NCBI GenBank assembly: GCA_946186125.1
Contig: CAMHLZ010000015.1
Location: 1-62,808 of the forward strand
Origin: an uncultured Lachnospira sp.
GTDB lineage: Bacteria; Bacillota; Clostridia; Lachnospirales; Lachnospiraceae
Length of the DNA: 62,808 bases
Direction: 5' to 3'
Part shown: piece by piece, positions 9,685 to 18,091 of the stretch
Position numbering within the stretch: the stretch's first letter is position 1
Layout of the letters: the number at the start of each line of letters is the position of its first letter
Notes under the pieces: generated by a model
The model's input: the letters and a program-made list of their open reading frames with translations, nothing else
What the model was told of the DNA's origin: nothing
Databases searched by the model: none
Made by a program: the position numbers and the translations under genes

Positions 9685-10701
9685 TTATGCTAACTCTGAG
9701 AAATATTTGATTGTTCTAACCATCTGACTTGTATAACTGTTCTCGTTATCATACCAAGAAACAACCTGAACCTCATACTGATCATCAGAAACCTGATTTA
9801 CCATTGTCTGAGTAGCATCAAATAATGAACCATATCTCATCCCTACGATATCGCTTGAAACGATTTCATCTTCATTGTATCCGAATGACTCATTAGCTGC
9901 TGCCTTCATAGCTGCATTGATAGCATCAACTGTAACGCCTGCCTTCTTAACTACAGCTGTTAAGATAGTTGTAGAACCTGTTGGTGTAGGAACACGCTGA
10001 GCAGATCCGATTAACTTTCCGTTTAACTCTGGGATAACTAAGCCGATAGCTTTAGCTGCACCTGTTGAGTTAGGAACGATATTTACTGCTGCTGCTCTTG
10101 ATCTTCTTAAATCACCTTTTCTCTGTGGTCCATCAAGAGTCATCTGATCACCTGTGTAAGCATGGATTGTTACCATGATACCTGACTGAATTGGTGCAAA
10201 TTTATTTAATGCATCAGCCATAGGTGCTAAACAGTTTGTTGTACAAGAAGCTGCAGAGATGATTGTATCTTCAGCCTTTAATGTCTCATGGTTTGTATTG
10301 TAAACAATTGTAGGAAGATCATTTCCTGCTGGAGCTGAAATAACAACCTTTCTTGCACCTGCATTAATATGAGCCTGTGCTTTTTCTTTTGATGTATAGA
10401 ATCCTGAACACTCTAATACAACGTCAACTTTTAAATCACCCCAAGGACAGTTGTTTGCATCCGGAAATGCATAAATCTTAATTTCTTTTCCACATACTGT
10501 GATAGAATCTTCACTTGAAGTAACTTCATCAGCATGCTCATACTTACCCTGTGATGAATCATACTTTAACAAGTGTGCTAACATCTTAGGACTTGTTAAG
10601 TCATTGATTGCTACTACTTCATATCCTTCAGCACCAAACATCTGTCTGAATGCAAGACGGCCGATACGACCAAAACCATTAATTGCTACTCTTACTGCCA
10701 T
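9685..10701 (-). CDS. gap: Glyceraldehyde-3-phosphate dehydrogenase, NAD-dependent type I
   Basis: 338 residues. It oxidises glyceraldehyde 3-phosphate to 1,3-bisphosphoglycerate. The Rossmann start is [11 protein letters not shown], and AINDLTSP keeps Asp34, which favours NAD over [16 protein letters not shown] carries catalytic Cys153. HAYTGDQ gives the catalytic His, and [13 protein letters not shown] is the C-terminal NAD-contact block. AGGAGG lies 8 nt before the ATG. It heads the glycolytic run. No CggR-type regulator is next to it, and upstream lies a divergent PHP phosphatase. A weak promoter with TTGATA and TACAAT (19 nt apart) can be read on the minus strand near 10770-10800. Confidence 0.98.
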   Translation of the reverse strand: MAVRVAINGFGRIGRLAFRQMFGAEGYEVVAINDLTSPKMLAHLLKYDSSQGKYEHADEVTSSEDSITVCGKEIKIYAFPDANNCPWGDLKVDVVLECSGFYTSKEKAQAHINAGARKVVISAPAGNDLPTIVYNTNHETLKAEDTIISAASCTTNCLAPMADALNKFAPIQSGIMVTIHAYTGDQMTLDGPQRKGDLRRSRAAAVNIVPNSTGAAKAIGLVIPELNGKLIGSAQRVPTPTGSTTILTAVVKKAGVTVDAINAAMKAAANESFGYNEDEIVSSDIVGMRYGSLFDATQTMVNQVSDDQYEVQVVSWYDNENSYTSQMVRTIKYFSELA

Positions 10702-10906
10702 GATTATAATTCCTCCTAAAATATAAATGTAATTTGTAAGATTGTTAATTATTTGACATAGTTTATTGTATCTCTACGCAAACTCAACCTATCAAATATT
10801 CTACCTAATTATTCCAAAAATATCAAGAACATTTTTACTGAATTTTTCTTTTTGCAGTGTTTTTTTTAGTACACTTTTACCATAACAGCTTATATTTACA
10901 AAATAT

Positions 10907-10935
10907 TTGACAGATGCAGCAGCTTAATCTATTAT
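10907..10935 (+). promoter_or_regulatory. Sigma-A promoter for the PHP phosphatase gene
   Basis: TTGACA (10907-10912), 17 nt, then TATTAT (10930-10935), with the gene start 33 bases downstream. The -35 box is perfect. Confidence 0.7.
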
Positions 10936-10967
10936 AAAAATAAAAAAACATATTTTGAGGTGAAGCC

Positions 10968-11768
10968 ATGTTATCTGATTATCATTTACATTGCTATTAT
11001 TCAGGGGATTCTGATGAAACACCGGAAAACATTGTAAAAACGGCTGTTTCTAAAGGTATGAAACATTTATGTTTCACAGATCATCTTGATTTGGATTATC
11101 CTTATGACGACTGCTGCTTTGATCTTGATATTGAAAAATACTATGAAGAAATATCTTATCTTAAGGAAACTTTCAAGAATAAAATTGATATCAGGATTGG
11201 TATGGAGACAGGATTAGAACCGCAATTAAGTAAAAGACTGGATGAAAAAATCCGAATGAAGGATTTTGATTTCATTATAGGTTCATCACATCTGGTAAAC
11301 CGTATGGATCCCTACTATCCTTCGTATTTTGAAGGAAGGACTAACAAAGAAGCATATATGGAGTATTTTGAATCAATCCTGGCATGTTTGGAAACATGTA
11401 CAAATTTTGATGTGTACGGTCACATTGATTACATTGTAAGATATACGCCCTACAAGGATGACACATTCCAATACCGCGACTTTTCAGATATTATAGATTC
11501 AATACTTTCAAAACTTATAGATTTGGGCAAAGGAATTGAACTAAACACAGGCGGATATAACGCAGGGCTTTCTTACCCGAATCCATGTCCTGATATCATT
11601 AAACGTTACCGTGAACTCGGCGGTGAGATAATAACCGCAGGCTCAGATGCACATAAAGCTATAAGGATTGGTGATTCTTTTGATAAGGCACAAAATGTCC
11701 TCTCTGAATGTGGATTTAAATACTACTGTGTTTTTAAAAACAGAAAACCTGAATTTATAAAGCTATAA
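10968..11768 (+). CDS. Histidinol-phosphatase, PHP family (HisJ/HisK-type)
   Basis: 266 residues. PHP metal motifs are visible: DYHLHCYYSGD at the N-terminus, CFTDHLDLD at about residue 35, GMETGLEP, IIGSSHLVN, and GSDAHKAIRIGD near the C-terminus. The family removes phosphate from histidinol phosphate in histidine synthesis with a trinuclear metal site. The gene stands alone here, away from other his genes, so the substrate could also be another small phosphate ester. The ATG at 10968 has GAGGTGA 5 nt upstream. A good promoter precedes it and a shared terminator follows. Confidence 0.82.
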   Translation: MLSDYHLHCYYSGDSDETPENIVKTAVSKGMKHLCFTDHLDLDYPYDDCCFDLDIEKYYEEISYLKETFKNKIDIRIGMETGLEPQLSKRLDEKIRMKDFDFIIGSSHLVNRMDPYYPSYFEGRTNKEAYMEYFESILACLETCTNFDVYGHIDYIVRYTPYKDDTFQYRDFSDIIDSILSKLIDLGKGIELNTGGYNAGLSYPNPCPDIIKRYRELGGEIITAGSDAHKAIRIGDSFDKAQNVLSECGFKYYCVFKNRKPEFIKL

Positions 11769-11770
11769 AA

Positions 11771-11826
11771 AAAAGCCCCCTGACAGTAAGTTTTTTTCAT
11801 TTCATCTGCTGTCAGGGAGCTTTTTT
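11771..11826. terminator. Bidirectional terminator between PHP phosphatase and the convergent sensor gene
   Basis: AGCCCCCTGACAG pairs with CTGTCAGGGAGCT. T-runs flank it on both strands (TTTTTT on plus, TTTTTTTT on minus), so it can stop both convergent genes. Confidence 0.85.
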
Positions 11827-11841
11827 ACGTGCACAATATAA

Positions 11842-13206
11842 TTAGATTTTACCGTTTTTCAGATTATTCTCTTCTCTATATTTTATTTCAATAATTTTAC
11901 CAACAACCCTTACCAGATGATTTCTTTTATTTCTTATCGCAGATGCTCTTATTTTACATTGAATAGGATTTTTCTGTGCATCATTGATACGTACAAATGC
12001 CTCCTCATAGTCAGAGTTTTCTTTTTCAAGTTTATCGTAAATGTTTCTAAATATTTGTGCATCCTCAGAATATACAATGTCATCTTTAATCATATTTTCA
12101 ATATAATCTTCTTCAACGGGAGGATATCCAAACTTTTCCTTCCATTTGTGTGTATGATATGCCGTTTTGTCACGTACATTATATTCAAACACGATACTGT
12201 CAGACTGATTTGCTACAATATGATATCTCTGCTCCTTCATATGCATACGTGTAACATTTATATAATGCACAACAAACCAATATAAAATATACAACGAAAA
12301 GACAACCGTAATTCCAACACTGAGCATTAAGGCGTAATTCGTAATCCTGTCTGTAACGTCCTCTAATGCTCCTGATGACACAATAGAAACTGCATACCAG
12401 TCCGTCTCAGGAATAGTTGAATAACAGACATATCTTTTGTATTTACCTGTATTTAACGTAAGAATGCCTGACTCCCTGTTCTTTATCTGCTTTTTTAATT
12501 TCCCAATTGTAGTCTGATTATTGCTGAAACTATCTAATAATTCAAACAAATTATCGTAACTGCCCACAGATTCCGGTCTCGAAACAAGCTTACCATCATT
12601 TTGCGCAATAAAGGTCGTTCCTTTTTTTCCTATAGATGTCTCTCCGATCAATCCGGTAAACATTTGGATATCATAAGCACATTGAAGCACTCCGCAAATC
12701 TCATCATCATGAACTACAGGCACAGCAAGAATAATGTATTCGCCATCATACTTGTCAGATGACAGCACACCTGATATACTTCTTTCTCCACTTAATGCCT
12801 CTTCAAAATACCAATCTTCAAAATCAGCCTGGAATTCTGTTTTCTCTGCTGTTAATCCAAGTCCGTCCTGTTTAATAATTCCGCTGAACATCTTTAAGTC
12901 CTGTTCATCATGTTTTTGTAATGCGTCAATAACTTCTTCACATTGGATGTCGTCATATTGTCCTATAAACGATGACATTGCTTCCATTTTTATAAATGTA
13001 TCGTTAATCTTAATACTAATATCATCAATACTTTCGTCTATAATCTCCTGCAACAATAATGTTGTATTATGATTAACGGTTTTTTCTATTTGCGACTTAT
13101 ACATTTTATACGACAAAGATATCACCACTATAATGATAAGCAAAAACAGTATTTCCATATTTATTTTTTTTAGTATTTGTTTTATTTTTAACTTTAGCTT
13201 GCTCAT
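11842..13206 (-). CDS. Membrane sensor with dCache-like extracellular domain and PAS domain, no output domain
   Basis: 454 residues. TM1 is at about 17-36. An extracellular region of about 250 residues has the Cache features (EDWYFEEALSGER, GVLSSDKYDGEYIILAVPVV, then a second lobe FIAQNDGKLVSRPES). TM2 is at about 290-315. A cytoplasmic PAS-like domain follows (VANQSDSIVFEYNVRDKTAYHTHKW...KFGYPP). In its family such sensors normally end in GGDEF, EAL, HD or kinase modules. Here the protein stops right after PAS, and only 73 bases with a terminator follow, so the missing output domain is not hidden downstream. It may act with a partner protein or be a truncated cyclase. The ATG at 13206 follows GAGGAAGAATT. 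Confidence 0.75.
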   Translation of the reverse strand: MSKLKLKIKQILKKINMEILFLLIIIVVISLSYKMYKSQIEKTVNHNTTLLLQEIIDESIDDISIKINDTFIKMEAMSSFIGQYDDIQCEEVIDALQKHDEQDLKMFSGIIKQDGLGLTAEKTEFQADFEDWYFEEALSGERSISGVLSSDKYDGEYIILAVPVVHDDEICGVLQCAYDIQMFTGLIGETSIGKKGTTFIAQNDGKLVSRPESVGSYDNLFELLDSFSNNQTTIGKLKKQIKNRESGILTLNTGKYKRYVCYSTIPETDWYAVSIVSSGALEDVTDRITNYALMLSVGITVVFSLYILYWFVVHYINVTRMHMKEQRYHIVANQSDSIVFEYNVRDKTAYHTHKWKEKFGYPPVEEDYIENMIKDDIVYSEDAQIFRNIYDKLEKENSDYEEAFVRINDAQKNPIQCKIRASAIRNKRNHLVRVVGKIIEIKYREENNLKNGKI

Positions 13207-13267
13207 AATTCTTCCTCTATACTCATTAATGAGTTAATTATATCAAATTGGACTTTTTTGTCAATTT

Positions 13268-14419
13268 TCAATATGACATTTTTCTAATATTCTCTACAGC
13301 AGACTTTACACAATTAAGCAAATACATTATTTCAGCTCTTGTATTCTCAGAAGATAATGTTATCCTTAATGATTCATATGCTTCCTCGTTATTCTTTCCC
13401 ATCGCAGTAAGAACATGACTTGGAGTTTTTAATCCGGCACTGCATGCAGAAGCACTTGAAACACAAATTCCCATAGAATCCAAAAGTATAACTAATGCCT
13501 CACCTTCGACATTTTTAAATGAAAAATTTATATTTCCCGGCAATCTCTCTGTCTCATGTCCATTTAATATACTGTCAGATATTTCTTTCCGTATTTCGCT
13601 AATAATATAGTCTCTCATCTTAATTTTCTTTTTTATATTTATATCCATATTATTTGCAGCAATTTGAGCTGCTTTACCCATGCCTGCAATCCCCGGCACA
13701 TTAAGAGTCCCAGCTCGCATTTTATTTTGCTGTGAACCACCATGTATAATAGGTGGCAGTCCAATATCCTTATTAACGTACAGGCATCCGCACCCTTTGG
13801 GTCCGTGTAATTTGTGTGCACTCGCACTTAGTAAATCAATATTCATTTTTTTTACATCAATCGGTATCTGACCAAAGGCCTGCACTGCATCAGTATGAAA
13901 TACAATTCCATTCAGTCTGGCAATCTTACCGATTCTCTCTATAGGTTCAACAGTACCAACTTCATTATTCGCATACATTATTGAAATCAATATTGTATCT
14001 CTTCTAATCATTTCCACAAGCTGATTTAAATCTATCATACCATATTTATCAACATCAAGATATGATACTTTATATCCTATATTCGATAGGTACCTGCATG
14101 TATTTAATACCGCCGGATGTTCAATTTTACTTGTTATTATGTGTCTGCCTCTGTTTCTTTTCATAAATGCAATTGACTTTAATGCCCAATTATCTGATTC
14201 GGTTCCTCCGGAAGTAAAATATATTTCTTCAGGAAAAGCGTTTATAAGTCTGCTAATTCTTTCTTTTGATATTTCAACTGCAGCCTTAGCCTTATCTGAA
14301 AATTCATATATACCGGATGGATTGCCATACATTACAGAAAAAAAAGGCAGCATTTCTTTTAATACTTCTGAATATATCCTTGTTGTTGCAGCATTATCAA
14401 AATATACCAGCTTATCCAT
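13268..14419 (-). CDS. Cysteine desulfurase (NifS/IscS family)
   Basis: About 383 residues, PLP-dependent. It takes sulfur from cysteine for Fe-S clusters or thiolated tRNA. The N-terminus VYFDNAATT is typical. SASAHKLHGPKGCG carries the PLP lysine. SASACSAGLKTPSHVL carries the active-site cysteine in a short loop. THE-like residues (FTSGGTESDNWALKSI) bind PLP phosphate. GGGAGGA is followed by three ATGs in a row; the third (14419) has 6-nt spacing and leads straight into MDKLVYFDNAATT. No iscU or thiI lies next to it, so the sulfur acceptor cannot be told. It is divergent from the SpoVB-like gene. Confidence 0.9.
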   Translation of the reverse strand: MDKLVYFDNAATTRIYSEVLKEMLPFFSVMYGNPSGIYEFSDKAKAAVEISKERISRLINAFPEEIYFTSGGTESDNWALKSIAFMKRNRGRHIITSKIEHPAVLNTCRYLSNIGYKVSYLDVDKYGMIDLNQLVEMIRRDTILISIMYANNEVGTVEPIERIGKIARLNGIVFHTDAVQAFGQIPIDVKKMNIDLLSASAHKLHGPKGCGCLYVNKDIGLPPIIHGGSQQNKMRAGTLNVPGIAGMGKAAQIAANNMDINIKKKIKMRDYIISEIRKEISDSILNGHETERLPGNINFSFKNVEGEALVILLDSMGICVSSASACSAGLKTPSHVLTAMGKNNEEAYESLRITLSSENTRAEIMYLLNCVKSAVENIRKMSY

Positions 14420-14447
14420 CATCATTCCTCCCAATACAATTATAATC

Positions 14448-14478
14448 AAGAATATAATACATTCTTAAGAATATAATA
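14448..14478. promoter_or_regulatory. Divergent promoter region with direct repeats and a palindrome
   Basis: AAGAATATAATA occurs twice (14448-14459 and 14467-14478), and between them lies the palindrome TTCTTAAGAA (14462-14471). Each repeat contains a TATAAT-like -10 hexamer. The stretch sits between the divergent cysteine desulfurase and SpoVB-like genes. It may be overlapping promoters with an operator. No regulator is known. Confidence 0.4.
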
Positions 14479-14506
14479 TGATAAAAATATATATTTGGAG
14501 CCAAAT

Positions 14507-15961
14507 ATGTTCAAAAAAAATCCTCTCATAAAAGGAACACTGATATTGATAATAACCGGTCTGCTTACACGCATAATAGGTTTCTTTTTTAGAATTTTTC
14601 TAGTTCAGGGGCTGGGCGCAGACGGTATGGGAATATTCCAGCTGGTATTTCCCGTACAGCTTTTTTTATGCTCTTTATGTTCAATGGGTATTCAGACAGT
14701 TATTTCTTCGATGAGCGCTGCTGATAAAACACACTCACGTACAATATTAAAAAATGCGTTATTTATTTCATTAATTTTATCAGTTTTTTCCAGCAGTTTT
14801 TTATACTTATTTTCAGACAAAATAGCCATGTATATTTTATCAGAACCCAGATGCACCTCAGCTTTAAAATACATTGCTTTTTCAATTCCTTTTGCATCTA
14901 TACATACATGCATATGCGGATATTATTACGGTATAAAAAAGGCTGCTATTCCCGGCATTTCTCAATTAATCGAACAATTAGTACGAGTATTTGCAACATA
15001 TCTTATATATCTCACAGTCACAGAAAATACAGGGGTATTTACTCCTGCAAATGCAGTTATCGGTGCTATAATTGGCGAATTGGCTTCTTCGGCCTTTTGT
15101 CTGCTTTCACTTAATATTAAAAAAATTTCTTTTTTTAATATTGGTTATATCAAAAAAATAGCACTTTCATCTATTCCGTTAACCGCAAACCGAATGATGC
15201 TCAGTATATTTCAGAGTGCTGAGGCAATCCTCATTCCTCTTATGTTAAAAATACATGGTCACAGTACAGTAGATGCTCTGAGTATTTATGGAATATTAAC
15301 CGGTATGGCTATACCATTTATTATGTTTCCTGCAACAATTACAAACTCACTTTCCACTCTTTTACTCCCGGCGATATCAGAATGTAATTCAACCCATAAC
15401 ATCAACGGTATAAAGCGTGTTACTGAAAAATCAATATGTCTTAGCATTTATCTCGGTATATTTTGTACAGGTATTTTTTTTAAATATGGCTGCGAAACAG
15501 GAAAAGTTTTATTTCATAATACCACATCAGGTTATTACCTTTTTATACTTTCATGGTTATGTACTTTTATGTATCTTAGCACAACACTATCAAGTATTTT
15601 AAACGGATTAAAACACACCACCATGACTTTTATATTTAATATTATCAGTATTTCAATACGAATTTTTTTCACGGTTTTTGTCGTGCCTATCTGCGGAATA
15701 TCCGCATATATGTCAGGATTACTTGTAAGTTATGCGTTTCTTACATTTTTGGAATATTCAAAGATTAAAGGATACACCAGTGCAAAAATACAATTTTTTA
15801 AAAATATAATTTTTCCAATGATTTCTACAATTCTCGCATTAAAAATATCTTCACTGCTGCCTGACTCCGCTTATTCTACGGCTACTTTAATGGCCCGGTG
15901 TTCTGTAGCAGGATTAATTTATATTTTATTACTTCTTGTATTTTCAAAAAAAGCTCTCTGA
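14507..15961 (+). CDS. SpoVB-like MATE/MOP-family flippase
   Basis: 484 residues with about 12-14 membrane segments and no signal peptidase site. The opening GTLILIITGLLTRIIGFFFR and GADGMGIFQLVFP match the SpoVB/MurJ-like branch of the MOP exporter superfamily, which flips lipid-linked sugars. In spore formers SpoVB acts in cortex peptidoglycan synthesis; sigG elsewhere in this window fits that, but this is inference. A TTG-started longer frame (14495) overlaps its own TTGGAG site, so the ATG at 14507 (6 nt after it) is chosen. The TGA stop lies inside the stem-loop shared with the trpS terminator. Confidence 0.8.
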   Translation: MFKKNPLIKGTLILIITGLLTRIIGFFFRIFLVQGLGADGMGIFQLVFPVQLFLCSLCSMGIQTVISSMSAADKTHSRTILKNALFISLILSVFSSSFLYLFSDKIAMYILSEPRCTSALKYIAFSIPFASIHTCICGYYYGIKKAAIPGISQLIEQLVRVFATYLIYLTVTENTGVFTPANAVIGAIIGELASSAFCLLSLNIKKISFFNIGYIKKIALSSIPLTANRMMLSIFQSAEAILIPLMLKIHGHSTVDALSIYGILTGMAIPFIMFPATITNSLSTLLLPAISECNSTHNINGIKRVTEKSICLSIYLGIFCTGIFFKYGCETGKVLFHNTTSGYYLFILSWLCTFMYLSTTLSSILNGLKHTTMTFIFNIISISIRIFFTVFVVPICGISAYMSGLLVSYAFLTFLEYSKIKGYTSAKIQFFKNIIFPMISTILALKISSLLPDSAYSTATLMARCSVAGLIYILLLLVFSKKAL

Positions 15962-15976
15962 TTTCTCAGAGAGCCC
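15946..15976. terminator. Terminator of trpS overlapping the end of the SpoVB-like gene
   Basis: GCTCTCTGA and TCAGAGAGC form a tight hairpin, with AAAAAAA on the plus side, so it gives a T-run for the minus strand (trpS). The 5' arm is still coding for the convergent SpoVB-like gene, whose TGA stop lies in the stem. Confidence 0.85.
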
Positions 15977-15980
15977 TTGA

Positions 15981-17069
15981 TTATTGATTGCTATATTTTT
16001 TCGACTGTTCATTCATTAAATCAACATCGTCAAAATAATTAATTTTCATATTCTCTTTAACTTCTGCCAATGTCTTTGCTGCTTCCTCTCTTGCTGTCTC
16101 AGTTCCTTTTTTAAGAATCTCATATACTGCCGGTATATCTTTTTCGAGTTCTTTTCTTCTCATACGAATCGGCTCAAGTTCTTCCTGTATAACATTATTC
16201 AGGAACTTCTTAACTTTAACGTCACCAAGTCCGCCTCTTGAATAATGGTCTTTCATTTCCTGAAGACATGAATAGTCAGGACAATATCTTTCAAAATGTT
16301 CATCTTTACAGAACGCATCCAGATATGTAAATACAGAATTTCCCTCTATCTGTCCAGGATCGCTGACCTGAATATGATTAGGATCTGTATACATGCTCAT
16401 AACTTTCTTCTTAACATCATCAGCAGTATCAGAAAGGTATATACAATTTCCTAATGATTTACTCATCTTAGCCTTACCGTCAGTACCCGGAAGTCTCATA
16501 CATGCTTTATTATTCGGTAACAATGCCTCTGGTTCAACCAATGCTTCACCATAAATAGTATTGAATTTACGTACTATTTCCCTTGTCTGTTCAATCATCG
16601 GAAGCTGATCATCACCTACCGGAACAGTAGTCGCCTTAAATGCTGTTATATCTGCAGCCTGACTAATTGGATATGTAAAAAATCCAACCGGAATGCTTGC
16701 CTCAAAATTTCTCATTTGAATCTCAGATTTTACAGTAGGATTCCTTTGTAACCTTGATACAGTAACAAGATTCATATAATAAAATGATAACTCACACAAC
16801 TCTGAAATCTGTGATTGTATTAATATATTTGATTTTTCAGGATCCAGACCACATGATAAATAATCAAGTGCCACCTCTATAATATTCTGTCTTACTTTTT
16901 CAGGATTATCAGCATTATCAGTTAAAGCCTGTGCATCTGCAATCATAATAAATATTTTTTCAAATTCGCCTGAATTTTGTAATTCTACTCTTCTTTTAAG
17001 TGAACCGACATAATGTCCTACATGTAATCTTCCTGTAGGTCTGTCACCGGTTAATATTATTTTGCCCAT
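15981..17069 (-). CDS. trpS: Tryptophanyl-tRNA synthetase
   Basis: A 362-residue class I synthetase that charges tRNA-Trp. The HIGH-type motif is in [11 protein letters not shown] and the KMSKS motif in [10 protein letters not shown]. The start [15 protein letters not shown] resembles the group of bacterial TrpRS that read TGxRPTG. AGGAGG lies 8 nt before the ATG. The 69-base space to metA holds no T-box, so tryptophan control by that means is not supported here. Confidence 0.95.
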   Translation of the reverse strand: MGKIILTGDRPTGRLHVGHYVGSLKRRVELQNSGEFEKIFIMIADAQALTDNADNPEKVRQNIIEVALDYLSCGLDPEKSNILIQSQISELCELSFYYMNLVTVSRLQRNPTVKSEIQMRNFEASIPVGFFTYPISQAADITAFKATTVPVGDDQLPMIEQTREIVRKFNTIYGEALVEPEALLPNNKACMRLPGTDGKAKMSKSLGNCIYLSDTADDVKKKVMSMYTDPNHIQVSDPGQIEGNSVFTYLDAFCKDEHFERYCPDYSCLQEMKDHYSRGGLGDVKVKKFLNNVIQEELEPIRMRRKELEKDIPAVYEILKKGTETAREEAAKTLAEVKENMKINYFDDVDLMNEQSKKYSNQ

Positions 17070-17138
17070 TTTATAAAATCCTCCTATGTTTCAACCAACA
17101 CTAAAAGTCATTATATCCTCAAAATCCATATAAGTCAA

Positions 17139-18071
17139 TTATTTAGTAACTTTTACCCCGATATCATCAATATCATATGGTGTAATCTGATATACGTAAT
17201 AATTAAGCCAATTGGTATAAAGTGCACTCGCATGTGCTCTCCATGTAAGCAGTGGCGGATTATCAGGATTATCATCTTTATAATAATTATATGGAATCTG
17301 TATATCCATGCCCTTTTCTTTATCTCTTTTATATTCAGAATCAAGAGTGACTCTGTCATACTCAGGATGTCCCATTAAAAAAATCTGTTTTCCTTCTTCA
17401 GCAATTGCGACAAGAACTCCTACCATATCTGATTCCGCAAGAACTGTTAATCTCTTTTCGTTTTTGATATCTTCTGTTTTAACTTCTGTATGTCTTGAGT
17501 GTGGTGCAAGGAACACATCATCAAATCCTCTCATCAGAGGAACTTTCCTATGTAACACCTTATGTTCATATATACCAAATACTTTCTTATCAAGTATATG
17601 CTTAGGTATTCCAAAATGATGATACAAACCTGCCTGCGCACCCCAGCATATGTGAAGTGTTGAAGTTACGTTTGTTACTGTCCAGTCCATTATTTCCTGA
17701 ATTTCTCTCCAGTATTCTACCTCTTCATACTCCATCATTTCAAGTGGAGCCCCCGTAATAATAAAGCCATCAAACTTCTGATTCTTTATTTCTTTAAATG
17801 TAGTATAAAATTGATTCAGATGGCTGGCCGGCGTATTCTTTGATATATGATTCTCAACAAATACAAAGGTAACATCAACCTGTAATGGTGTATTAGACAG
17901 AACACGAAGCAACTGTATCTCTGTTTCATGTTTTAACGGCATCAGATTTAAGATACCTATTTTTAAAGGACGGATATCCTGTCTGATTGCTCTGTTTTCA
18001 TCCATTATAAATATATTTTCGCTTTCAATTACCGCTTTTGCAGGTAAATCTCCATGAACTTTAATAGGCAT
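17139..18071 (-). CDS. metAA: Homoserine O-acetyltransferase (MetA type)
   Basis: 310 residues, first step of methionine synthesis from homoserine. The catalytic residues fall at the canonical numbers: Cys142 in HICWGAQAG, and His235 and Glu237 in MGHPEYD. Position 111 is Glu (GAPLEMMEY). In characterised MetA enzymes Glu111 selects acetyl-CoA and Gly111 succinyl-CoA, so O-acetylation is predicted even though the family is often labelled succinyltransferase. AAAGGAGG lies 8 nt before the ATG. It is 20 bases after ligA, with no SAM riboswitch in the gap, so it is likely co-transcribed with ligA and the genes before it. Confidence 0.93.
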   Translation of the reverse strand: MPIKVHGDLPAKAVIESENIFIMDENRAIRQDIRPLKIGILNLMPLKHETEIQLLRVLSNTPLQVDVTFVFVENHISKNTPASHLNQFYTTFKEIKNQKFDGFIITGAPLEMMEYEEVEYWREIQEIMDWTVTNVTSTLHICWGAQAGLYHHFGIPKHILDKKVFGIYEHKVLHRKVPLMRGFDDVFLAPHSRHTEVKTEDIKNEKRLTVLAESDMVGVLVAIAEEGKQIFLMGHPEYDRVTLDSEYKRDKEKGMDIQIPYNYYKDDNPDNPPLLTWRAHASALYTNWLNYYVYQITPYDIDDIGVKVTK

Positions 18072-18091
18072 TTTTATGGCCTCCTTTATGT

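Noticed and set aside
17070-17138. T-box leader for trpS
   Set aside because: The 69-base gap has no T-box sequence (TGGnACC) or long stem.
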